A stretch of DNA of 64,000 nt from Caballeronia grimmiae (GTDB lineage: Bacteria > Pseudomonadota > Gammaproteobacteria > Burkholderiales > Burkholderiaceae): the NCBI RefSeq assembly GCF_000698555.1, contig NZ_JFHE01000006.1, positions 1 to 64,000 on the forward strand, read 5' to 3'. Below, one piece after another: positions 25,270 to 34,393 of this stretch. A program made the translations under genes and the position numbers. Under the pieces are notes generated by a model that saw only the letters and a list, made by a program, of their open reading frames with translations, did not search any database and had not been told where the DNA came from. Position 1 is the stretch's first letter, and every line of letters starts with the position of its first letter.

Positions 25270-27315
25270 TTGAAACGAATCGGTATCGATGTCGGCGGCA
25301 CCTTCACCGACGTCGTCATGGTGGATGACGAAACGGGCCGCATCTGGTCGACCAAGGTTCCCACGACGCCGAAGGATCGCGTCGTCGGCACCGTGGAAGG
25401 CTTTCGCAAGATTCTCGAACTGTCGGGGACGGCGAGCGCGGACGTATCGTTCCTCGGACACGGCACGACGATGGCGACCAACATGGTCGTCGAAGGCACC
25501 GGCGCCAAAACCGCGCTCGTCACGACGCACGGTTTCCGCGACATCCTCGAACTGCGCCGCGTCTCGCGCCACGACCGCGCCGACCTCTACGATCTGCTCT
25601 TCGATAACGCGCGCCCGCTCGTCGAGCGCCGCTGGCGGCTCGAAGTGACCGAGCGCATGCGTTATGACGGCATCGTCGCCACGCCGCTCGATCACGCGGA
25701 ACTCGAAAGCATCGCTGCGCAGATTCGCGAATCGGACGTCGAAGCCGTCGCCGTCTGCCTGTTGCACGCGCACGTGAATCCGCAGCACGAACGCGAGGCC
25801 GTCGATGCGCTGCGCCGCCTGTTGCCGGACCGCTTCATCTGCGCATCGCACGAAGTCAATCCGGAAGCGATGGAGTACGAGCGCGCCAGCTCCACCGTCA
25901 TCAACGCGATGCTCGGCCCGGTCTGCGGCCGCTATATCGGCCGGCTCATCAATGCGCTCGCGCAACTGGGCTTCGCGGGCAAATTCCTGTTCATGCAATC
26001 GAACGGCGGCCTCGCGAGCCCGGCGATGGTCGCGGACCGGCCCATCGTGCTGCTCGAATCAGGACCGGCGGGCGGCGTGTCGGCGGCGATTCGCAACTGC
26101 GAGAAGAGCGAACTGAAGAACGCGATTCTCGGCGACATGGGCGGCACTACGTTCGATGTCTCGCTGATCCGCGACTTCCGCCCCGAACTGCGCAACAAGA
26201 GCGTGCTGCATACGTACACGGTGCGCTCGCCGAGCATCGATATCGATTCAGTCGGCGCGGGCGGCGGCTCCATCGTGTGGATCGATGCGGGCGGCGGCGT
26301 GCGGATCGGACCGGAAAGCGCGGGTGCCGATCCCGGCCCCGCGTGCTACGGACGCGGCGGCACGCGCCCGACCGTCACCGACTGCAATCTCGTCCTCGGC
26401 TATATCGATCCGGACAGCTTCCTCGGCGGCGAATTCAAGCTCGATGCGAAGGCCGCGTGGCGTGTCGTCGAGGAGGTGATCGCGAAGCCGCTCGGTCTTT
26501 CCGTGCCCGAAGCGGCGCAAGTGGTGCGCTCGGTGGCGAACGCGCTGATGGCGCAGGCCATTCGCATCATGACCGTCGAGCGCGGCTACGATCCGCGCGA
26601 GTTCAGCTACATCTGCTACGGCGGCGCGGGCCCGGTCCACGCAGTCGATCTCGCGCAGGAGATGGGGATTCGCCGCGTCGTGATTCCGCCGCTGCCGGGA
26701 CTGTTCAGCGCGTTCGGCATGACCGTCGCCGATCAGCAGTACGACTATCAGCGTCCCCTCGAAAGCGATCTCGCCAAGATCGACGACGCCACGCTGAACC
26801 GTGCGCTCGACGATCTGCGCGCACAAGGCATGGAAGAACTCCAGCGTCATGGCGTCGATGCAGAAGGCGTGAAGGTCGTGCGTCTCGCGGATTGCCGCTA
26901 TGCCGGCCAGCCCGATGTCATCACCGTCGAAGTGCAGGACGGAGCCGAAGGCGTGTGCAATGCGCTCGCGGCGAACTTCGAGGCGGCGCATCTGCGGCAA
27001 TGGAACTTCGTCAGCAAGGACAAGCCGGTTGTGGTTGCGAACGTGCGGCTGCAACTCGTCACGTCGACCGGCTGGCGCGGCAGCGCGGCGCAACGCAACG
27101 GCGGCGCGATGCCCGCACCGACCCGCACGCGCGACGTGTACTTCGACGGCAACGTCCGCACGCTGCCCGTGTTCGCCCGCACCGAGATTCCGGTGGGCGC
27201 GGCGATCGAAGGGCCGGCCGTGATCGAAGAGCACAGCAGTTGCGCGGTGCTGAAAGCGTCGCACGTCGCGCGCGTCGATCGTGATCTCAACCTCGTCATT
27301 GAACTGGCAGCCTGA
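25270..27315 (+). CDS. hyuA: HyuA-type hydantoinase/oxoprolinase, ATP-binding subunit
   Basis: Protein of 681 residues. The start GIDVGGTFTDVVMVDD is the phosphate-1 motif of the acetate/sugar-kinase-like ATPase fold. VSFLGHGTTMATNMVVEG, LESGPAGGVSAAI, ILGDMGGTTFDVSLI and YICYGGAGPVHAVDLA complete the HyuA pattern. Paired with HyuB, such enzymes use ATP to open lactam or hydantoin rings (5-oxoprolinase, caprolactamase, N-methylhydantoinase) or to carboxylate ketones (acetone and acetophenone carboxylases). A TTG start at 25270 is preferred, with GGAGA seven bases upstream; an ATG at 25231 is the alternative. First gene of a six-gene operon. Confidence 0.9.
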   Translation: MKRIGIDVGGTFTDVVMVDDETGRIWSTKVPTTPKDRVVGTVEGFRKILELSGTASADVSFLGHGTTMATNMVVEGTGAKTALVTTHGFRDILELRRVSRHDRADLYDLLFDNARPLVERRWRLEVTERMRYDGIVATPLDHAELESIAAQIRESDVEAVAVCLLHAHVNPQHEREAVDALRRLLPDRFICASHEVNPEAMEYERASSTVINAMLGPVCGRYIGRLINALAQLGFAGKFLFMQSNGGLASPAMVADRPIVLLESGPAGGVSAAIRNCEKSELKNAILGDMGGTTFDVSLIRDFRPELRNKSVLHTYTVRSPSIDIDSVGAGGGSIVWIDAGGGVRIGPESAGADPGPACYGRGGTRPTVTDCNLVLGYIDPDSFLGGEFKLDAKAAWRVVEEVIAKPLGLSVPEAAQVVRSVANALMAQAIRIMTVERGYDPREFSYICYGGAGPVHAVDLAQEMGIRRVVIPPLPGLFSAFGMTVADQQYDYQRPLESDLAKIDDATLNRALDDLRAQGMEELQRHGVDAEGVKVVRLADCRYAGQPDVITVEVQDGAEGVCNALAANFEAAHLRQWNFVSKDKPVVVANVRLQLVTSTGWRGSAAQRNGGAMPAPTRTRDVYFDGNVRTLPVFARTEIPVGAAIEGPAVIEEHSSCAVLKASHVARVDRDLNLVIELAA

Positions 27316-27318
27316 TTC

Positions 27319-29058
27319 ATGGACATCGTCACCTACGAAATCATCCGCAGCAGTCTCTTCGCCGTTGCGCGCGAAATGAAAATCGCGATGATGCGCACCG
27401 CGGGCAGCCCGCTGATGCACGCAAGCGGCGATTCCTCCGCCGCGATCTTCGACGCCGACATGCAGCTCGTCGCTCAGGGCAACGACATCCCGACGATGCT
27501 CGGCTCGGCCGTCATCTCGACGCGCGTATCGGTGGAAGCCGTGGGCCGCGAGAACCTGCGCCCCGGCGATGTCATCGTCAGCAACGACGCGTATGTCGGC
27601 GGCGGCAACCACCAGCCGGACGTGCAGTTCACGCGCCCTGTGTTCGCGGACGGCAAGATCGTCGCGTTCGTGATGACGCGCGGCCACTGGACCGATATCG
27701 GCGGGCAGTCGCCCGGCAGCTATACCGTCACGACCTGGGACATCTTCGCGGAAGGCATCCGCATTCCGCCGGTGCTGCTGTATCGCAACGACGAGCCGGT
27801 GAAGGACATGCTGAACCTGCTCACGAAGAACAGCCGCAACGCGCACGAGCTGCTGCTCGACATTCAGGCGCAATATGCGGGCACCTTCGTCGGCGACAGG
27901 CGCATCGGCGAACTCGTCGCGAAGTATGGCGCGAACGCGCTCGCCGAAGTGATGAGCCAGAGCCTCGATCATTCGGAGAAGCTGATCCGCGCGGAGATCG
28001 CGCGCATTCCGGACGGCGTCTACGAAGCGGAAGAGTATCTCGATCCGATCGAAGCGCCCGGCTGGAAGCAGGAGCGGCCTCTCCTCAAGGTGAAGGTGAC
28101 GGTCGAAGGCGATCACATCACCTTCGATTACACCGGCACCGGTCCGCAAGTGCGCGGCGGCATTAATTGCCCGCTTTCCGTGACCTGCAACAGCACGTGG
28201 TTCACCGTGAAGGCGCTGACCGATCCGGCGATCCAGATCAACCAGGGCTGCTATCGCCCGGTGACCATCATCGCGCCCGAAGGCAGCGTGCTGAATTGCC
28301 AGTACCCGGCCTCGGTCGTGTCGGGCAATACGGAGACCTCGCCGCGCGTGATCGACCTGCTGCTGAAGGCGCTCGCGCCCGCCGTGCCGGAACGCATCAC
28401 GGGCCAGAGCAACTGCGCGTCGTGCGCAGGCATCTTCAGCGGACGCGATACCGACGCGGCGCGCGTCGCGCAGACGGGCCAGGCCTTCGTCACGATGCAC
28501 GACGTCCACGCGGGCGGCATGGGCGCGCGCGCCGAGAAGGACGGCGTGAGCGGCGTGCGCGTGTATGTCGGCAATGCGGGCAGTCAGTCGATCGAGATGA
28601 TCGAAGCGACCTCGCCGCTCATCGTCGAGGAATGGTCGCTCGTCACCGATAGCGGCGGCGCGGGGCGCCGGCGTGGCGGGCTCACGTCGCGGCGCGTGTA
28701 TCGCATCGAATACGACGAAGCGACCTTCACGGTATCCGGCGAACGCGGCCGCTCCGCGCCCGAAGGCCACTTCGGCGGATTGCCGGGCACGCGCTTCCAG
28801 TGCACGGTGCAGCGCGCGGACGGCAGCGAACAGAAAGTGGCCGCGAAGGGCGGGCAGACGGTGGTGTATCGCGGCGATCGCGTGACGGTCCAGCCCGCGG
28901 GCAGCGGCGGATATGGCGATCCCGCGACGCGCGAACGTGAACGCGTGGCCGCCGATATCGCCGATGGCTATATCAGCGAAGACGCCGCGCACCGCTTTTA
29001 CGGTTACGGCGAGACCGTGGCGCACGACGAACCCGCGCTCGCGGTGACCGCCGAATGA
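27319..29058 (+). CDS. hyuB: HyuB-type hydantoinase/oxoprolinase, second subunit
   Basis: Protein of 579 residues, full length for the HyuB family. Motifs are IIRSSLFAVAREMKIAMMRT at the start, FDADMQLVAQGNDIPTMLG, NDAYVGGGNHQPD and TFDYTGTGPQVRGGIN. GGAGRRRGG and a SGGYGDPATR tail close it. It supplies the catalytic half for ring opening or carboxylation with HyuA, which ends 3 bp upstream. It overlaps the CoA-transferase gene by ATGA. The true substrate cannot be read from the sequence. Confidence 0.9.
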   Translation: MDIVTYEIIRSSLFAVAREMKIAMMRTAGSPLMHASGDSSAAIFDADMQLVAQGNDIPTMLGSAVISTRVSVEAVGRENLRPGDVIVSNDAYVGGGNHQPDVQFTRPVFADGKIVAFVMTRGHWTDIGGQSPGSYTVTTWDIFAEGIRIPPVLLYRNDEPVKDMLNLLTKNSRNAHELLLDIQAQYAGTFVGDRRIGELVAKYGANALAEVMSQSLDHSEKLIRAEIARIPDGVYEAEEYLDPIEAPGWKQERPLLKVKVTVEGDHITFDYTGTGPQVRGGINCPLSVTCNSTWFTVKALTDPAIQINQGCYRPVTIIAPEGSVLNCQYPASVVSGNTETSPRVIDLLLKALAPAVPERITGQSNCASCAGIFSGRDTDAARVAQTGQAFVTMHDVHAGGMGARAEKDGVSGVRVYVGNAGSQSIEMIEATSPLIVEEWSLVTDSGGAGRRRGGLTSRRVYRIEYDEATFTVSGERGRSAPEGHFGGLPGTRFQCTVQRADGSEQKVAAKGGQTVVYRGDRVTVQPAGSGGYGDPATRERERVAADIADGYISEDAAHRFYGYGETVAHDEPALAVTAE

Positions 29059-30224
29059 GCACGCGCGACGACATGGCAAAGCCGTTGCCGCTCGAAGGCG
29101 TGTGCGTGGTCGAGATCGGCCACAGCCTCGCCGCGCCGTATGCGGGCATGATCCTCGGCTCGCTCGGCGCGACGGTCATCAAGATCGAAAGCGCGGACGG
29201 CGGCGACTATGCGCGCGACTGGGGTCCGCCGTTCATCGACGGCGCGGCGGCGCTCTTTCATGCGGTGAATCACGGCAAGTCGAGCATCGCGATGTCGCTG
29301 TCGAACCCGGATGAAGCCGATGCGCTTCGCGCGCTCATCCGCACCCGCGCCGATGTCGTGCTGCAAAACCTGAAGGCGGGCGGCACCGAGAAGTACAGTC
29401 TCGGCGCCGACGAGATGCTGCGCATGAAACCGTCGCTCGTGTACTGCAATCTCGGCGCGTTCGGGACGTCGGGGCCGCTGCGCGACAAGCCCGGCTACGA
29501 TCCGCTCGTGCAGGCGCTGTCGGGCCTCATGAGCTTTCTCGGGCAGCCGGGCGAGCCGCCGAGCCGCATCCCCGTTTCGGTGAACGACATGGGCACCGGA
29601 CTGTGGGCCGCCATCGGCGTACTGGCCGCGCTGTTCCGGCGGCAGCACACGGGCGAGGGCGAAGTGGTCTCGGTATCGCTGTACGAGACGGCGATCAGCT
29701 GGGCTGGCATCCAGATCGCCGACTATCTCGCATCGGGCGTGCTGCCGGGACGCTGGGGCTCCGGCACGGCCGCGATCGTGCCGCATCAGGCGTTCGAATG
29801 CGCGGACGGCACGATCATGGTCGCAGCCGGCAACGACCGCCTGTTCCGCCGGCTGTGCGACGTGCTCGCCGTCCCCGCGCTCGCCGCCGATACGCGCTTC
29901 GCCACCAACGGCGCGCGTGTGCAGAATCGCGTCGAGCTGATCGACCTGTTGCACGCCGAGTTCCGCAAGGCGGGCAGCGCGCACTGGCTTGCCGCGCTAG
30001 ACGCCGCCGGCATTCCGAGCGGCCCCCTTCAGACGATCGATCAGGTCGTCGCGCACGAACAGACGAAGGCGCTCGACCTGCTGCGGACCACCGACGATGG
30101 CGCGGCAACGGTCGTCGGCGTGCCGATTTCGTTCGGCGGCGCGCGGCCCGCGCACATCGGACGCACGCCCCGGCTCGGCGAACACAATCATCTGCTGGCC
30201 AAGACGCCATTGGAGACACCTTGA
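29055..30224 (+). CDS. CaiB/BaiF family (type III) CoA-transferase
   Basis: Protein of 389 residues. It opens LPLEGVCVVEIGHSLAAPYA and continues LGSLGATVIKIE, with FHAVNHGKSSIAM and LVYCNLGAFGTSGPLRDKPG downstream. A conserved aspartate-region GYDPLVQA and PIRIPVSVNDMGTG-like stretch follow. Type III transferases move CoA between acyl-CoAs and free acids through an aspartyl-CoA anhydride. Here it most likely activates the carboxylic acid released by HyuAB. Start and stop both overlap neighbours, so expression is tightly coupled. Confidence 0.9.
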   Translation: MSTRDDMAKPLPLEGVCVVEIGHSLAAPYAGMILGSLGATVIKIESADGGDYARDWGPPFIDGAAALFHAVNHGKSSIAMSLSNPDEADALRALIRTRADVVLQNLKAGGTEKYSLGADEMLRMKPSLVYCNLGAFGTSGPLRDKPGYDPLVQALSGLMSFLGQPGEPPSRIPVSVNDMGTGLWAAIGVLAALFRRQHTGEGEVVSVSLYETAISWAGIQIADYLASGVLPGRWGSGTAAIVPHQAFECADGTIMVAAGNDRLFRRLCDVLAVPALAADTRFATNGARVQNRVELIDLLHAEFRKAGSAHWLAALDAAGIPSGPLQTIDQVVAHEQTKALDLLRTTDDGAATVVGVPISFGGARPAHIGRTPRLGEHNHLLAKTPLETP

Positions 30225-31036
30225 AACTGGCAAAGCAACTCGGCCATACGCCGCTCGAAACGCTGCAGCTCGAAGAAATCGATCAGCAGATTCTGGTCGT
30301 GACGCTCAACCGTCCGGCCGTATCGAATGCGATCAGCACGGCGATGGGCCACGAGATCATCCGCGTGTTCGGCGCGCTGGAGGCCGATCCGTCGCTGTAT
30401 CGCTGCGTGATCCTGACGGGCGCGGGCGATCGCGCATTCTGCGGCGGCGCGGACCTGAAGCAGCGCGAAGGCATGACCGATGAAGACTTCGGCGTGCAGC
30501 ACTATCTCTTCGAGCGCATGAACCGCGCTATCACGTACTGCCCGCTGCCGCTGATTTGCGCGGCGAACGGATCGGCGGTGGCGGGCGGACTGGAACTGCT
30601 GCTCGCGTGCGACTTCGCCTACGCCGCGAAGGATGCGGTCTTCGGCTTCACTGAAGTCAAGCGCGGCATCATGCCGGGCGGCGGCGGCACGCAGCAGTTG
30701 CCGCGCACCATCGGCACGCGGCGCGCGAAAGAGCTGATCTTCCGCGGCGCGCGCTTTACCGCCGATGAAGCGCTCGCGTGGGGCGTCGTCAACCGGCTGT
30801 GCGAACGCGGCCGCGTGCTCGCCGATGCCATCGAAGCCGCACGCGACATCTGCACGAGCGCGCCGCTGTCCGTCGCGCAGGCGAAGAAGGCCATCGACCT
30901 CGGCATTCAGGGCGATCTGCGCACGGGCCTCTATGTCGAGATCGAGGCGTACAACCGCCTGATTCCGACGGCGGACAGGCAGGAAGGCATCAGCGCCTAC
31001 AACGAGAAGCGCACGCCCGCGTTCAAGGGCCGCTGA
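30221..31036 (+). CDS. Enoyl-CoA hydratase/isomerase (crotonase family)
   Basis: Protein of 271 residues. The crotonase signatures are present: oxyanion-hole segments DRAFCGGADLKQRE and ANGSAVAGGLELLLACDFAY, and the catalytic-region FGFTEVKRGIMPGGGGTQQL with the glutamate of the hydratase subtype. The TTG start at 30221 overlaps the CoA-transferase stop as TTGA and has GGAG five bases upstream. In the pathway it would hydrate an unsaturated acyl-CoA, for example a methylglutaconyl-type compound, before C-C cleavage by the lyase three genes on. Confidence 0.9.
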   Translation: MKLAKQLGHTPLETLQLEEIDQQILVVTLNRPAVSNAISTAMGHEIIRVFGALEADPSLYRCVILTGAGDRAFCGGADLKQREGMTDEDFGVQHYLFERMNRAITYCPLPLICAANGSAVAGGLELLLACDFAYAAKDAVFGFTEVKRGIMPGGGGTQQLPRTIGTRRAKELIFRGARFTADEALAWGVVNRLCERGRVLADAIEAARDICTSAPLSVAQAKKAIDLGIQGDLRTGLYVEIEAYNRLIPTADRQEGISAYNEKRTPAFKGR

Positions 31037-31137
31037 CCGCCGATGTCCACGTGCAGCACGCAGCAAGCGGCATGAAGCAAGCACCGGCCGGCATCGACTG
31101 GCCGGCACGACACCCGGACTCACCGGAGGAGACAGAC

Positions 31138-32499
31138 ATGACCCCCAACCCTGGCAGTTTCGACGCGCCCGACGCGGAACAGACCTACGGCAAGATCACG
31201 CGCAGGCTGATTCCGTTCCTGTTCCTGTGCTACGTGTTCGCGTTTCTGGATCGCATCAACATCGGCATTGCGCAGCTCGACATGAAGCATGATGTCGGCT
31301 TCAGCGATCTCACCTACAGCATCGGCGCGGGCATCTTCTTCCTCGGCTACGTGCTGATGGAAGTGCCGAGCAATCTGCTGCTGGCGCGCATCGGCGTGAA
31401 GCGGACGTTTTCGCGCATCATGATTCTGTGGGGCGTGATTGCGGCGGGGACGGCCTTCGTCACGCTGCCTTCGCATCTCTACACCGTGCGCTTTTTTCTC
31501 GGGCTCGCGGAAGCGGGTCTTTATCCCGGCGTGATCTTCTATCTCACGCGCTGGTATCCGGTCGAGCGCCGCGCGAAAGTCATCGCGATCTTCACGTGTG
31601 CGACGGGTATCGCCGGTCTCTTCGGCGGGCCGCTTTCCGGCGCGCTGATGACCTACTTCAATGGCTATGCCGGGCTGCACGGCTGGCAGTGGATGTTCAT
31701 CGTGCAGGGCTTGCCGGCAAGCGTGCTGGGCGTGATGGCGTACTTCTATCTGCAGGACGGCCCCGAGCAGGCGAAGTGGCTCACGCAAGCCGAGAAGAAC
31801 CTCGTGCTGCGCGATATCCGCAAGACGTCGAGTGTTTCCGCGACGCACGCGGAGCATACGTTCTCCCGCGCGCTTCGCGATTTCCGCGTCTACGTGATGG
31901 GCTTCGTCTGGTTCACGCAGATCGCCGGCGTGTTCGCCATCGGGTTCTGGCTGCCGACGCTCATCAAGAGCGCGGGCGTGACGAGTTCGCTTGCCATCGG
32001 CTGCTATTCGGCGATTCCGTACTTCGTGAGCTGGGTTGCGCTCGTCACGCTGAACCGCCATTCCGACCGCACGATGGAGCGCCGCTGGCACTGCGCGATC
32101 CCGATGGTGTGCGGCGCGGCGGGCCTCGTCATCGCGGCGTTCACGACCGGCAACCTCGCGCTGTCGCTTGTCGCGCTCTCGATCGCGACGGCGGGCATTC
32201 TCGCGCCGAATCCGCTGATCTGGGCGATCTCCACGGACTACATTCGCGGCAGCGGCGCGGCCGGTGGCGTCGCGATGATCAACTGCCTCGGCCTGCTCGG
32301 CGGCTTCGTGAGCCCGATGATCATCGGCTCCATCAAGACGCTCACGAACAGCATGGTCGGCGGCCTCGGTGCGATTGCGCTGCTGATGGTGCTCGGCGCG
32401 ATTGCGGCGGTGCGCCTGGCACCGGTGACATCGGCGGCGGCCGCGAAGGAAGAAAGCCGTGCCGAAGGCGGCGCGACTGTCGCGGATGCGACGCTTTGA
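31138..32499 (+). CDS. MFS transporter, anion:cation symporter (ACS) family
   Basis: Protein of 453 residues with 12 hydrophobic segments in two halves. IPFLFLCYVFAFLDRINIG and FLGYVLMEVPSNLLLARIG are typical of the ACS/phthalate-tartrate permease group, which import organic acids with protons. GGAGGAGA precedes the ATG at 31138, chosen over a long upstream in-frame extension lying inside the hydratase gene. It probably takes up the operon's substrate acid. Confidence 0.9.
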   Translation: MTPNPGSFDAPDAEQTYGKITRRLIPFLFLCYVFAFLDRINIGIAQLDMKHDVGFSDLTYSIGAGIFFLGYVLMEVPSNLLLARIGVKRTFSRIMILWGVIAAGTAFVTLPSHLYTVRFFLGLAEAGLYPGVIFYLTRWYPVERRAKVIAIFTCATGIAGLFGGPLSGALMTYFNGYAGLHGWQWMFIVQGLPASVLGVMAYFYLQDGPEQAKWLTQAEKNLVLRDIRKTSSVSATHAEHTFSRALRDFRVYVMGFVWFTQIAGVFAIGFWLPTLIKSAGVTSSLAIGCYSAIPYFVSWVALVTLNRHSDRTMERRWHCAIPMVCGAAGLVIAAFTTGNLALSLVALSIATAGILAPNPLIWAISTDYIRGSGAAGGVAMINCLGLLGGFVSPMIIGSIKTLTNSMVGGLGAIALLMVLGAIAAVRLAPVTSAAAAKEESRAEGGATVADATL

Positions 32500-32512
32500 A
32501 AGGAACATCGAG

Positions 32513-33463
32513 ATGAACGATGCAGTGATTGGAACGCCCGCTGTCCGTGTGCGCGAAGTCGGCTTGCGCGATGGCCTGCAAATGGTCGGCAAGATTCTCA
32601 CCACGGAGCAGAAGCTCGACTGGTGCCGCCGCATGGTCGATGCGGGCGTGCGCGACATCGAGGTCACGTCGTTCGTGCCGCCGAAGGTCGTGCCGCAGTT
32701 CGCCGATGCGGTCGATGTGGCGCGCGGCGCGCTCGCGATCGACGGCCTGCACGCGTCGGCGCTCGTGCCGAACCTGAAGGGCGCGCAGCGTGCATTCGAT
32801 GTGGGCGTCGCGCAAGTGCATTACGTGCTGTCGGCAAGCGATGCGCACAATCTCAAGAACGTGCGCCGCAGCACGGCGGAGTCGCTGGAGGACTTCGGGC
32901 GCATCGTCGCGGAGCGGGATGATCGCGCGCCGCGCGTCGTGCTGGGCGCGGGCGTGGCGACGGCGTTCGGCTGCACCATCGCGGGCAAGGTCGAGCAGAG
33001 CGTGGTCCTCGGTCTCGTCGACAAGCTGATCGAGGCGGGCGCGGACGAGATCACCGTCGCCGATACCGTCGGCTATGCGAATCCCGGGCAAGTGCGTGCG
33101 CTGATGAGCAAGGTGTGCGCGCTGGCCGGCGCGGTGCCGGTGGCGTGTCATTTCCACGATACGCGCGGCCTGGGGCTGGCGAACGTGCTCGCCGCGCTCG
33201 ATGCCGGCGTGCGCGTGTTCGATTCGTCGCTTGGCGGACTGGGCGGATGTCCGTTCGCGCCGAACGCGACGGGGAACATCAATACCGAGGACACGGTGTT
33301 CCTGCTGGAAGCCGAAGGGCTGAAGACGGGTATCGACCTGGACAAGCTGCTGGCGATGCGCGAGACGCTTGCGCAATGGTTGCCGGGCGAGGCCTTTACC
33401 GGTGCGATCGCGCGGGCGGGGGTGCCGAAGACGTTTCGGACGAGGGAGGCGGTGGTCGCGTGA
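32513..33463 (+). CDS. Hydroxymethylglutaryl-CoA lyase-like enzyme
   Basis: Protein of 316 residues, HMGL/DRE-TIM family. VREVGLRDGLQMVGK carries the metal- and substrate-binding Arg-Asp. The metal-binding histidines are in VACHFHDTRGLG, and the lyase-specific cysteine loop is LGGLGGCPFAPNATGNINTED. The family splits 3-hydroxy-3-methylglutaryl-CoA into acetoacetate and acetyl-CoA; relatives split citramalyl-CoA-like substrates. AAAGGAAC upstream supports the ATG at 32513. Last gene of the operon, followed by a 14-bp stem terminator. Confidence 0.9.
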   Translation: MNDAVIGTPAVRVREVGLRDGLQMVGKILTTEQKLDWCRRMVDAGVRDIEVTSFVPPKVVPQFADAVDVARGALAIDGLHASALVPNLKGAQRAFDVGVAQVHYVLSASDAHNLKNVRRSTAESLEDFGRIVAERDDRAPRVVLGAGVATAFGCTIAGKVEQSVVLGLVDKLIEAGADEITVADTVGYANPGQVRALMSKVCALAGAVPVACHFHDTRGLGLANVLAALDAGVRVFDSSLGGLGGCPFAPNATGNINTEDTVFLLEAEGLKTGIDLDKLLAMRETLAQWLPGEAFTGAIARAGVPKTFRTREAVVA

Positions 33464-33466
33464 AGC

Positions 33467-33503
33467 CGCCCGGTATCCGCTCACACTGGGCGGATACCGG
33501 GCG
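33467..33503. terminator. Bidirectional hairpin between two convergent genes
   Basis: Perfect 14-bp stem (CGCCCGGTATCCGC at 33467-33480, complement at 33490-33503) with a 9-base loop. It begins 4 bp after the lyase stop and 39 bp from the end of the facing hydrolase gene, so it can end transcription from both sides. Confidence 0.8.
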
Positions 33504-33541
33504 AGCGAAAACTTGCGTTCGCGGCACTCATGCGGGGAGGC

Positions 33542-34282
33542 TCAGCCCGCCAGCCTCTCCAGCACTTCCACCAGCAAGTCGGGCGCGAGAATCATCGCAT
33601 CATGCCCGGTATCGATCGATTCCCATCCCCAGCCGGGCAGCGCGCGAACCCGTTCCCGCACCGCCGCTAGCGTGTCATAAGAAGGATTCGCGCAATGCAC
33701 GTACGTGCAGGGCAAGCCATTGCCGAGCGGATGCTTCAGATGCAACGGCGTGCGATACGTCGCAACAGGATGCGGCGTCAAGCGGCGGCGCACCCAGTCC
33801 GCGAGCGGGTGATCGTCGGGTATGGCCGTGCCCGCCAGTCCGTTGACGGGCATTGCAAGCGTCTGTCCGCTCGCTTCGACCGAGTCCAAGCGCTCCTTCA
33901 CGACATTGGCCGGCAGCACATCGAACGCGGCCTGTCCGTTTTCGACGAGCAGGCTATCCAGAAAGACGAGCGAGCGTATCGCCTGCGGCCTGCGGTCCGC
34001 CACCCCCGACGCCACCAGCCCGCCGAAGCTGTGACCGACGATCACCACATCGCTGAGTTCTTCCGATTCGATGAGATTCTCGATGTCCGCAATCGGCACA
34101 TCGAGCGATGTCGCCGCGCCCAGGAGATGACGCCGGTCGCCAAGACCCGTCAGCGAAGGCGCGAACACGCGATGCCCGCGCGCCGTTAGCCGGTCCGCGA
34201 CGAAGCGCCAGCACCAGCCGCCATGCCATGCGCCGTGAATCAGGACGAAGGTTCTTGCCGGGCTTGCGTGCGTGGACGACAT
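33542..34282 (-). CDS. Alpha/beta-hydrolase of the salicylate-esterase/hydroxynitrile-lyase type
   Basis: Protein of 246 residues. The oxyanion region FVLIHGAWHGGWCWRF, nucleophile VIVGHSFGGLVASGVAD and catalytic His in IDTGHDAMILAPDLL match the MES/HNL-like alpha/beta hydrolases. These often act on small esters. The start at 34282 is used because the family begins here and GGAGC is 8 bases upstream. It is divergent from the LysR gene at 34394. Confidence 0.85.
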   Translation of the reverse strand: MSSTHASPARTFVLIHGAWHGGWCWRFVADRLTARGHRVFAPSLTGLGDRRHLLGAATSLDVPIADIENLIESEELSDVVIVGHSFGGLVASGVADRRPQAIRSLVFLDSLLVENGQAAFDVLPANVVKERLDSVEASGQTLAMPVNGLAGTAIPDDHPLADWVRRRLTPHPVATYRTPLHLKHPLGNGLPCTYVHCANPSYDTLAAVRERVRALPGWGWESIDTGHDAMILAPDLLVEVLERLAG

Positions 34283-34393
34283 GCGGTCATGCTCCGTGAA
34301 TGCGCAATGGTGAAGCATCGTACAACGCATCGGCGGATGCGTGCAGTGCGCGGTTAGACTTCGTGCATCACTCAACCATCGCCCGCACACTTC

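Noticed and set aside
26248..29079. 943-codon open frame antisense to hyuAB
   Set aside because: It is an antisense shadow caused by high-GC codon use; its His/Arg/Ala-rich composition and lack of motifs contrast with the well-recognised genes on the other strand.
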